From: Lingula anatina
Lineage: Eukaryota; Brachiopoda; Lingulata; Lingulida; Lingulidae
Length of the DNA stretch: 64,000 nt
NCBI RefSeq assembly: GCF_001039355.2
Contig: NW_019775809.1
Coordinates: 62,001 to 126,000, forward strand
Direction of reading: 5' to 3'
The notes under the pieces are model-generated. The model was not told the origin of the DNA. It searched no databases and saw only the letters and a list, made by a program, of their open reading frames with translations. The translations under genes and the position numbers were made by a program. Of the stretch, positions 37,614-49,600 are shown piece after piece (the stretch's first letter is position 1; every line of letters starts with the position of its first letter).

Positions 37614-40600
37614 CATTTGCAATATTAAACAAAATTTACCTGCATAATTATCACTGCTTCCTTATTATGGACACTGTAATCTAGCAGAGAGCTTAACCTT
37701 TGGGAGTTAACAGGGAAATAGAATCTGAGAAAATGTGAAAAAACAGCATAACTTCTAAAATAATGGCCCAATTATGCTGATGTTCGAAGCCGTTTTAGTA
37801 AGATTAACCACTCCTGTGAGTTTCATGACAACAGGCCTATCGGTTTTCCTTGAAATGTGTTTACAGTGTTGCATATATGCTGAAAAGTGAAAAAACAGCA
37901 TAACTTCTACAATAATGGACCGATAATACTGATTTTTTAACTTGACCTGTGTTTTATGAATATTCATCAGCTTTGTAAATATAAAGCCAAAAAGTAAAAC
38001 TGTCTTCCACTTATCGTGTTTACGCTGAAGTGCACGACACCAGCGACGGCGACAACAGACGCAGGTGATGGCAATATGTACAGACACATCTGTGTCTGTA
38101 CATAAAAATGATAATCCAATAGAGCTGGTTTTCTAATATGAGCTGTATGTCAATCCTAAGAATCATTCTTGTAAGACTAGTTTAAAAAAAATAGAAAGTA
38201 ATATTTCACTTTACATAATATGAATGGTGGCAGAGCACAAAGTAGGTTTTTTGTCAATTTTGATGCAACATTACATAATGATTTAATTGTATAAATACCA
38301 CCAATTTTTAAATATATACTATTAAAAATAAGGACATTAAGAAAATTTGATTACCACTGGGCTTCATGCCCAAGGGAGCTCTAAGTCCCACATTGAAAAT
38401 TCCAATATGTGAAAGATAAAAAAATTCACAAAAACCTGTATTACTTCCAAACAATTAACTAATGAGACAATTTTTCAACTGAAGCTGTATTTCACTCCTA
38501 TGTTTCTTTCCTGTAAGTGTGAGAAGAGCTAGTGACATAGTTTTCCTTTCACCGTCACTACGGAGGCAGTGCCCAAAATAGGGTTTTGTTCAATTTTGAT
38601 GCAATATGACACAATGCTTAACAGCATAATAACCATATTTTTTTAAATGATTAAAATAAAAGTATCATGGATATTCAGGAAATGGGACTAGCCCATAGAG
38701 TTCAGAGTCACACTTTGAAAATCCCAAAATGTAAACAAGAGAAAACTGTATTGAAAAAGTTTATTTCCATTTCAACACATTTTTTACATAAAACAAAATG
38801 ATCAATTTACCATCATTTTTATGATCAATTTAAAAATGTTGTCAAAGAAAAATATCAATACTACAATTTTAAATGTCCAATTTGCTCCATTTGGGGATTC
38901 TGAACAAAGTGAATGATTGAATCTGACAAACTATAAAGATATGAGTTTATTTCCATTTTTGACACTTGATTACACAATACACAATATCAGGTTTACCATC
39001 ATTTTTATATAATCAACTAAAAACGTTGTAAAGATGCAGAAAATGTCAAAAGAACAACTTTACATATCTAATTAGTTCAAAAATGAGATTGTTAACATGC
39101 CTGAGAATTAAATTTGAGGAAAAACACTTATATACAAAAAAGGCATAACTTCACCAAACTTTGACTGATCAAGCTTATTTTTAAAATTTAATCTGTATTT
39201 CAGTAACATTGATCACTACTGTGAATTTCAAGACAATTGGCCAATTGATTTTCCTTAAAATGTGTTATAGGTGTTGCATATATGCTGAAAAAAGTGAAAA
39301 AACAGTATAACTTTTATAAAAATGCCCTGATCATGCCAATTTTTGAACTTGACCTGTGCATTATAGATATTCGTCAGTTTTGTAAGTTTCAAGTAAAAAA
39401 AAGCTGTTTTTCACTTATCATGTTATCAGGGTTGCATATATGCTGAAAAAAGTGAAAAAAAAACAGCATAACTTCCATAAAAATGTCCCTATCATGCTGA
39501 TTTTTGAACTTGACCTGCATATTATAAATATTTATCAGTTTAGTAAGTTTCAAGCCAAAAGGTAAAACAGTTTTTCACTTATCGTGTAATCGGTGTTGCA
39601 TAAATGCTGAAAAAAGTGAAAAAACAGCATAACTTCCCTAAAAATGGCCCGATCATGCTGATTTCTGAACTTGACCTGCGTATTCGGCCATTCTCAGTAA
39701 CTAGGTCCAATTGATGTACCAGGCCTTGGTTCCGTAAAGAAAAGACAATTATGTCTGTTCACTGTCTCAAAATGACGTGCACCTATGACCAACTTATAAG
39801 CCAAAATTGTCAGTATTCTGTGAATCATTGCCAGAAAAATAATAATTTTGATTATAAAAATCAAACCTTCGTTACTGTCGCCAAACACAATCTCCATTAA
39901 AGATACTAAATTTATACCACGACAATATATTTTTCTTTTTGTGACGCACCTTTTTTTCATGTCACATAACATCGTTTTTTCAGATAAGGTTATTTAAACA
40001 TCAGTTTGCATGACTGTTTGAATGTTATTCCTTTGATATGCAGTGTCGCCCGAATTTTGATTTTTCAAAAAACCTCCGTTGTGCGATTTTAGACACGGCT
40101 TATCTGCAAGAAATTATTCATGAACATTTAATGAAAGAAGTTCGTTCCTAACTTGATATAATAAATGTTTTAAACAAGACAAAATAACAAGAGCCAGGTC
40201 TGTTTTTTACGATGTATGAATGAAGTTTCACAGGTAAATTCAGTTAATGAGTAAATGACAAAACCTTCGTGATCATTATTCCTAGTACGTTCTGCCCAAA
40301 AAACCTGCCATATATCACTTTACTCATGAAGCAGACTTCGGACCATTCGAGTAAATCACATCTAACTTGTGTTTTGAGGAAAAAGCAGTAGGAAACCGAC
40401 CAAGTCTAAGGTGTTACTAAACCTTCGTTACTTAAACTTTCGTTACCGATATCCTAAAACTAAATAAAGAATAAAGAATAACTCAGTATTTAAGTACTTA
40501 TTTGCCGCCTTTTGTACAACAGCCTCCATTGAGAGCAGCAGACGAATCTCGTGCAGCAGACTCTTTCTGTTTTGAAAGCAACTTTTCGTGTGTAAGTATG

Positions 40601-43600
40601 ACTATAAATTAAAGTGTGACCAAGCGGGCCTACCCAAAATGTTTAAATGGCATATTATAACCAGAATCTTTCTTTTTTACAAGTACATGTTGAACTTGAT
40701 AAATTGTTGTATATAAAATATAATTCAAACGTGTAAACCTCCGTGACCATTTGGTAACGAAGGTTTGCAGTTTGAGTATTGTTTTGTATATCACTTACTG
40801 TGACATAATTATATCAGCAGGGCATAAAATTATGTGCGATACTAGAAGAACAAATAGTTGTTATTTTTTAAAACTCGAATATTCATTGATTTATAAAACA
40901 CAGAAGAAAATAAAAGATGGTGAATTTAATTAACATGTATATATTAATGTACTTGAGATTAATCAGTTTGCTGGAGGAGAAGAGATGGATATCTGGTATG
41001 AACGATATATTGTGCATTTAATAAATATCCTCTTAAGTTGCAAACAAAATTTGTTTTTGATTGAAAGAGACTTCTGCTGTATTTAAAAAAGGCTAATCAA
41101 AGGTAACGAAAGTTTCATGTTGGTAACGAAGGTTTCTAATAATTTCAGGGTCACAATAAGATACAGATATGGTGAAGAGTAGAGCAGAAATACAAAAAGC
41201 CTATAGACAGAGACTTAAGGAAAGGAATGCAGAAGAATATCTAAGAAAAGAACGTGAAAGGGTTAGACGAAATTACATTCCATCCTCTGCACTTTCAAAT
41301 GATGAAAGGCAAAAACGGAATGCGAAAAACCGTGAAAAGTTGCGTCTATTCTACGCTAGAAAACGCGAAGAAAGGGTGCACAATGACACTGATGAAACAA
41401 GTGGATATGAAAGCGAAAAAGACCGCCCTCTTCTAGTTAAAATGAATTTCGGAAACAGGCGCAAGGGCGCCATTCAAAGATGGAAACGGGAGCTATCAGA
41501 AGTAAAAGCGAGAATGAAAACGTTGGAGTAAGAAAAGTTAATTCTTAAAAAGAGGTGTAAGACAGCTCAGAGGTCACTACAAAGAATGAAAAAGAAGAAG
41601 ATACAGTGTGGTGAACTGACACCCAGAAAGCAAACTGAAAATCTCATGGACAAGGCACAGCTAACATCCAGCCAAAAGGAGGTAATAAAAAAACCTCTGC
41701 TGTTGGCGAACACTATGATGAAAGAAATAGGGCGACTAAAGAGGGAACCAAAAAAGGAAACGTGAAAGCCATACACAGGGTTATTTCTGGTCGCATCGTC
41801 AAGAAGTACAGGTTGGGGAGCTTGCTGGCTGCTTCCACAGGTCTATGCCGACATAGATTGTCTACAACGGACAGCAAAATGCACCAACTGAGAAGAGCAC
41901 AACGATTTAATGCCTGCCGACGATATAAAAGGCAAGTGGAAGAGTTCCTCAAAAGAGAGGATAATAGCCGACAACAACCAGGCAAAAGGGATGCCAAGAA
42001 GGTAAAAGATGGATTGTCACAAACTTTTGTTTTAACTGATTACACAAGGAATTTGCACAAAAAATTTTTGTCGGAAAATCCTACAATAAAATTGTCACTT
42101 GCATCATTCTGTCGATGCCGTCCAAAATACATACTGACAGCTGCGTATGCAGGTCGCAGCTCCTGCTTATGCACCAAACACCAAAATGCAGCTTTAACTG
42201 TCAAAGCCTTAAAGCGTGCAGGGATTGACATACCAGCAAATCCAGAATCTGTCATCAAGAATATGCCTGATGTTAATCAAATTGAAGAGGCTGTTGGTGA
42301 CTCGACTGTGATTACGCAGTGGAAACGAGTGGAGATAGAGGAAAAGGGAAGAAAGAAATATGTCACGAAAATGATTGAATCCACGCTCGATAGAAAACAG
42401 ATTGCAAGCCACTTTAAAGGTCAGATGAAGGATTTCAAAGAACATGTCTTCCGTGTGGGTACACAATATGAACAAATCAAGAAACTGAAAGAAAATCTTC
42501 CCGCTAACGAGATGATTGTTCAACTTGATTTTGCAGAAAATTACAGCTGTAGGTCTATGGAAGAGGTACAGAGTGCGTACTTTAATCAGACAACCGTCAC
42601 CCTACATCCCGTAGTTGCCTATTATCGTGTCTCAGGCGAGTTACTACACAAAAGCTTCATCGTTGTTTCAGATGAAATGACACATGCATCTCACACTGTC
42701 ATCGCTTTCGTGGATGAGATAGTTCCGCTCTTGAAAGAGATTGTTCCAGATTTAAGGACTATACATTACTGGAGTGATTCTCCCACTAGTCAGTACAGAA
42801 ACAAGCACATGTTCGATTTTGTAGCTAACCATGAATCCATGTACCAAGTTAAGGCCAGGTGGAACTACTTTGAAGCCGGCCATGGGAAGGGGCCGTGCGA
42901 TGGCCTGGGCGGTTCCTGTAAGCGTCTCGCTGACCAAGCAATGAGAGCAGGCAAGGCCGTGATACAAGACGCAAATTCTTTTTTTGCATGGGCTGTCCAG
43001 TCGAGCATGACAAACGTCTCTTTCCTGTTTGTGTCAGCAGCAAAGTGTGAGAAAAAACAAAAAGTGCAGGAAAAGAGAGTAATCAAGCCACTAAAGGGAA
43101 CTATGAAAGTACATGCCGTTGTGGGTTTGGGGGCATCCCAGGTCAAGGTTCGCAATGTCAGTTGCTACTGCAACATCTGTTTGTCTGGAATAACTTGCAC
43201 TACCTGGCAAAACCAGGTGTTGCAAGTCACCACCTACGATGGAAACAATCAAACCTCAGATCTGGATGCTGATGAGACACCCGAGAGAGATGCCGCTGTC
43301 CTGACTGTCGGGCAGTATGTCGCAGCAATTTATGATGGGGAGTGGTATATTGGAAAGATCTCTGATACGGATGAGGAGGATGAAGAGGTGGAGGTGTGTT
43401 TTATGGAGAAACGCAAGCAGCTGCTACAATGGCCTTCTAGAGAAGATAAAATCTGGCTAAAACACGACGCCATTTTAACCGTGATCAGTGTGCCAGAGGC
43501 TTGCGGAAAATCACAACGCATGTTTAAACTGTCGGAAAAGGATAGAGAACGCATACTGAATATGTTTTAAAAGAAGTATATTTTTATTGTTAATGTTTGA

Positions 43601-46600
43601 ACATGTTCTTGAACAGATATTTACTTGTTGTTACAAGTTTGTTACTCTCAAACTCACTTGCAGAAGTTAATTAAATAATTTTACAGGATTATAAAACTTT
43701 CGTTACAAAATGTCATTTTACCCTATTATCCAAGGCGGAAAATATCATATAGAGACTTTCTACTGTTTGTTTGTAAATCACAGCAAGATGTAGCCTATGT
43801 TATGCGAATCTTTAAAGTGATCTTAAAGCTTAATTTTAGTCTTTGGTAGAAATGCAAACTGTGGAATATATTTAAACCTTCGTTATGTATTATGCATTTA
43901 CGTAAACCTGACCTATCTTTTCCAAGGTGGAAACTTCAAACCTGGGAGCTTTACTATTTGTTTTGAAATGAAGTATTTTGTCTGTTTAACAATGAAACAA
44001 AGGCTACATTTTTGCTTTTTGTAACTTTTTTTTCCTTTAATAAATTATTCGCTTAATGTACACACAAATCGACCGAAATTAGATGCAGTGTTTTGTTATA
44101 TATTATAGTACAGAGTGAAATCACAGCAAGATGTTAATGATGCATGTTTTTAAAGTGATATTTTTAAAACTTTGTTTCAGTTTTATACATCTTAAATACC
44201 AAACTGTGGAATGTCATGTTGGTGTTAAAAACATTAAATCTTCGTTACGAAATGTGTGTTTCATTTGTATCTGGATTACATATTACAGGGTAGAGAGTAC
44301 TTACCAGGGAACAATGTCTTTTCTAAAGAAAGCACATAGGTTTTATTTCACATGAAAATCAAGCCTTACGGGTGTCTTAGATTTACTGTGGGAAAAAGGA
44401 CAGACTTATGTGTGAATTTTGAAAAAGTTTTTTTCATTTTCTCTGATCGCACAACATTTTTAGACAAAGGCTCTGGTGTGCATTTTCTGCCCTGTATCTT
44501 TTATTTCTACTGTGCAGAATTTGTGCAACATAACTATTTTACACTGTATCGTTTTGAAAAAGCCTAGCTCGCTGCATAAGTTCATACGACGCCTTAAAGT
44601 ATGTGTACCTCTGTGATCACGAAGGTTTTTTGTGCCCAGTTTGAGTCTCTATACCCCTTTGTTACGGCACACGTATCTCAGGATCGGTGAAAGTGTTGCA
44701 TACAGAATTTTTGGGCAAATTTACTGAATAATACAGGGTCGCTTTAAAGCATAAAACAACATCAAAATGATAAATTCAATTTTCACTTTTTAAAAACCCT
44801 AATTGGACCTAGTTATTGAGAATGGCCGATTACGAATATTCATCAGTTCTGTAAGTTTCAAGCCAAAAGAAAAAACAGTTTTCCACTTATCCTGTTATCG
44901 GTAAAAGTGCACACCAATGGTGATGGCGACGACAGACACAGGTGACGGCTATATGTACAGACTCATCTGTGTCTGTACATAAAAGAATGGTGAAGTGTCT
45001 TTGGTTCTTTCTTGTCTACTGGTAGATACACAAACATGCACATCCATGTAAGCACAAATCATATAGTTATGCAGACACTCGTTTTCACGTGATATTTATT
45101 TGTCTACTGGTAATCTTTATTCATAACTGTGTGAAGCTAAACATGCATGATCACCGACTTTTATAGCAACCTACACTCACCTGGTTTATTGGTATTTCTG
45201 CTATCAAGATGTCCAACTGAAATTTGAAAACAGTTAAAATTACTTGAAATGGTTCAAGTTATGATGACATATGTATATTACGTAATTGCAGACAAGAAAA
45301 ATATGTTTAAAGATGCATACAAAGTCAATTTTTTGTCACAAAAACCAACCAAATGCCAGCATATAGTTTCAAGTAGTATAACTAAGAGAATTACCAAAAG
45401 GCATTGTTTAATTTTTACCCGAAAATGATGTTTGAACAGATTTTTCTGCTAGCATTCTAAGCTGTATGTCAATGGGGCAGGAAAGTAGGTCATGGAAGTA
45501 GGTTAAATTTACAACCATAAATTTAAAGAAAGGAGCAGTCTAAAGGTCTTTTATGGCTGATCGAGTTATCTATTCAGTTTATCCCTTGGCATGTCAAATT
45601 TATTTGAGTCATATAAGAATCTAGTAGAAGTGGTTTACATGTGTTACTGGGAAACCACTATCCACCGATGCTTGGTTCGTATGTACCTTTAAAATATAAG
45701 AAAATAAAATATAATTTTCGCACAAAAATTTTGATTCCCAGGACGGGATCCTGATTCGTATGAAGTATCTTAATTGCTGCAGATATGGATGTGCAATGCA
45801 GTTTTTTGCTACATATAATTTTAACATACAAAATGTGCTGTTTAAACAGAGCCCAAGTTATATATTTATATGACAGGTGTGAATGTTATTTTGTATACTT
45901 TGGAAATTAACCTTGGCCTTTGTGCATAATGATACGCAACTTCTGGTAATTTCCAGAAGTTAAACGCATAAACTATCTCGCTATAACTATGTTGCTTCCC
46001 CTATATATGAGACAGTACCCGGTAGCTTAAGCGCACGCAGTGCACCCTGTTCCCCATTAATGGAAATTTGGATACCACTCAAATTTCCACAGAGCAAAAA
46101 TCTGGACAGACTCCAAATCTGCACCCAGCAGAAATCTGGCTAGGAGACAAGTCTGCGCCTAGCATGCAGAAAACCAAATCTGCGCCTCTGACCTATTCAG
46201 CACTTGCTACCGGCACATCACTCCCATGTCAAAAACAATTACAGTTACTGCGATTGGGATTGAGAACGCAACAAATAGAAAGGCCTATATATGACATAAT
46301 GTATTAAAATGAATTTACAGCAGCTGCAAGGTATACCCGGTATGTTGCCATGGGTAATAATTAGTTCTAGCCTATTAACATCAATAACAGCGCTTTGTTC
46401 ATTAATTCCTAAAAAGACATCAATTTAATACTGTAACGAATTTATCAAAATATGAAAAACGGTGCTTTAAAGTAAAAGTGATTGTTCCTTGTGTCTTTAG
46501 TGAACTAGTGAATTTTCCTAACTTGTTATTCAGAAATACATTCCAATAAACTTCCTCGCAAGGTCAGTAAACACGAGGATGAATAAGTCCAACTGTAAAT

Positions 46601-49600
46601 GTGATGAAGTGGTGTTAACGATGCTGACAGTTTACGGTATCCTGTTATAGATACATGTAGATAGACAGGTTGTGGTAATCGTGGAAACCCTAACATAAAG
46701 GCCATACATAAAACACCCTAAATATATTTAGCCATCAAACGCATCATACAGTACTGCTAAATACATCCAGGCTAAAAAGCTTGTAACATGCTTAGTAGCT
46801 AAATATGTTTAAAAAATTAGACAAAGCAGGCACTTACATGTAGAAATGTGTTTAGGAGCTAAACGATGTTTTTACAGTGTACTGTTGCGTTCTCAATCTC
46901 AGTGACTGTAATTGTTTTTGACATGGGAACCAGGGCGAGCTTAGATTTTGCGCTTGAGATTCTGTCGCATATATATAGGGAGCGACATATAGTTGGATAG
47001 TCGAAGATAGTTGGATACTTGAATAGTGTAGAGGAGTGGGATAGAAGAGGGTACGTTGTTTTACAGTTAGTTTTAGAGTTAGGTAGTTAGAGATTCACAG
47101 CCTTAGTTTAGCCTGAAGTTTGTACAAGAAAACCTTCAGTTGTCAGGAGAAATAAACAAGACTCACAACTGATATATGGATGTGGCAGCATTTGTTTTTA
47201 CTTTACATACCAATTGTGTTTCGAACAGTTAAATAAAGAAATGCATGTATACCTGTGTTTTTGTGTAAAAAATTTAAAAACATTTCAGGTAATTTTAATG
47301 TCGAACAACTGGGGTTGATACAATGTTGTTATCTGACATTAATACAATGTTGTTCTTTGACGATGATCCAAATTTCAAATCCAATCTTAATCTAACATCC
47401 TTTCAGCGTTGAAGTTAAACATCATTTCAACTTTGAAACATCAATCATGATTTGTCCCCTGGGATGTCATATATGCTGGAACGGATTGGTACCCTTACCT
47501 TCTTTACAGTTGTCTTCATCCTTGGAGTAATGTGATGCTGCATCAAAGCAGATCTTTTCATCACTTTCCAAGATATGTGGCTTAGAGCCAATAACATCAG
47601 GACACTGTCCACCAGTCAGGTTGTGCATACCTAAATATAGAGAAACTTATTTGAACTGCTGTTTTAAGTGAGCTGCTACATTGTGTACGTTATAGAACTG
47701 GTACAGATCAATATGGGCTGGTACAGTTTATATTGTACTTAGTGAACTGGTTACTGTTTGAAAGTATTTTTCCAAATTTCAACTCGAGTTTACTAGTGCA
47801 TGAGACCTGCATGAGACCTTTATTGCCCGTTTTAAATACCAACAAGAAAGAACAAAAAGCTGCCATCATAGCTCACCTGTCAAAAATTTACTATTGGTAC
47901 CTAGCAAATCTTGTTGTAATGCCTGAGAAAAATTGTGTGCACACTCAATGTACTTAGCGCTGGGGATATCTTCAAGCTGGATAAGTGCACCTCTGAAATA
48001 ACAGGATCCCTGAAATAAATGAAATATATTTTGTTTTTTACAGTTTACATGCTAGTAAGAGAGAAAATTACCATATCCAAACATGCCTGTGGAAGAGGGT
48101 CCCATTGCAAAAAGGGGGAGGGGGGTAGTGATCACAGTTCAAGGAAAATTAAATCATCAACTCACAAATCAGAGTACATGCATGCAGCTAACTTTATTGA
48201 AATTCATATCTCACTCAAAACGCAGGAATAAGAGTTTAAAGTAACGATTCACAGAGTATAAAGGCATAATTTCACAAATGATGTAAAATATATAAAAGCA
48301 GCAGTCACGAGCCAAGGGGTCATACATGCACAAAAAAAAAAAAAAAAATGAATTTTTGACTTATCTTGTTTGGATAGTACTCCCAATGGGGCCCTCATAG
48401 AAATGTTCATCAAAACAATGCCTTAGATACAAAAATGACACTCATTACTTTCATGCTTTTGTTAAACAAAACTGCATGTTTATATTAAAAAATTATCAAT
48501 TCTTATTTAACTTAACTAATTGGAAGTTAACTTTCAGGAGACAAACAGGTTATTATACTCACCAAATATGGTCTGACAGGGTAACAGCCGACAAATGGTC
48601 CTTGCGAAGGCACCCCAAATATTGCGTAGTCAACTGAGCTGCAAACCTGGTGCAGCTTATCAGTAATCTCCGAGCTGAGCCTGGGATTTATATCGAAATC
48701 ATATCGATATGCCCAGCAGAGTTCAGGAGTTGAGTAGTTACCAGCAGTTGTTAAGTTGAATTGGAGTTTTAACACTTTTGATGAAACTGAAAATATATAC
48801 AAATGAAGCAAGATATCTACTTAACAACTGATACAATCAAATATCAAAATAATCAGTACATATGTTTCTTATGTGTAAGGGGTATAGAATGTGTACCCAG
48901 TTCTCGTCCCTCATATTAATGTTAATGTTAAACTTTTGTCCTTATGTACTTTGAATTACTCTAATCCATTTCTCCTGTTAGGACATAGCCTTTGTGCAAG
49001 AATTCTAGTACTAGTGAACATTATAATTATGTTTAAACTGCCATCAGCTCTTGGGTGTTGATAAGTTAATTGCTATTTGATGTACCATTGAATCAGAGTC
49101 TGTTACAACTTGGTCACATTGGGTGAGGTCAGAATTCCAGGTGTGTTAGGTGCTATAGTACGTGTTACAGATCCGTTAACATTCCTGTTAACCCAAATAA
49201 GAAAACATATGGAGCTCAGGTAAACAGTCTGTTGACATGTGGTCAACATCCTGCTATTCTGCTGCAGCATGTTGTTAACAGGCTGATAGTCCCATGTTGA
49301 CCCATTTCCTGGTGTGTGACACCAGCAATGATAGCACAGTGGGAATCCCCAAGTCAACTAATACATGTGTGCACTAGAGGGAGCCTATACATACAAGTTT
49401 GAAGTGAGTAGGTAAGTTTGCAGTTTGACTATATAAATATGTCTGCTTACACTAAGGCAGTATTCCAAGAGCTTATAGGCCGATCTATCCCCGCCGGGAG
49501 TCTCACTAGATTACTGTCAGATAATCCGGTTTAAATGTCAGTCCCGCCTACTACAAGCTGTAGGGGGGTAATTAACTTTCGTGTCCGCCCGGCTGACAGC

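Larger units (their letters stand above)
39685..44828 (+). mobile_element. Autonomous-type DNA transposon, 5144 bp, unassigned superfamily
   Basis: The terminal inverted repeats are 28 bp with one mismatch (CGGCCATTCTCA[G/A]TAACT...). It is flanked by ATT on both sides (39682-39684 and 44829-44831). The host sequence left after removal, GACCTGCGT-ATT-ACGAATATT, matches the uninterrupted neighbouring repeat unit GACCTGCAT-ATT-ATAAATATT at 39511 on, confirming the ends. It carries a basic N-terminal ORF and a 602-codon transposase-like ORF, plus many copies of an AAACCTTCGTTAC-type motif near both ends. It lies in the 11-kb intron of the mosaic gene, opposite in strand. Confidence 0.88.
30082..45216 (-). 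other. Mosaic gene 3' block (linker - A - B - C - D - EGF - terminal pair)
   Basis: Linker 45216-45181 (36 nt) is followed by an 11-kb intron carrying the transposon. Then come A 34108-33936, B 33549-33294, C 32932-32724, D 32324-32066, EGF 31682-31554 and a terminal pair 31040-30832 (209 nt, same length as C) and 30339-30082. The protein ends CAVGEFVYNGTSRSCEIN, which keeps the D-type C-terminal C...YNxTxxxC pattern. It contains no EGF between X5 and the linker, unlike the other cassettes. Confidence 0.8.
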
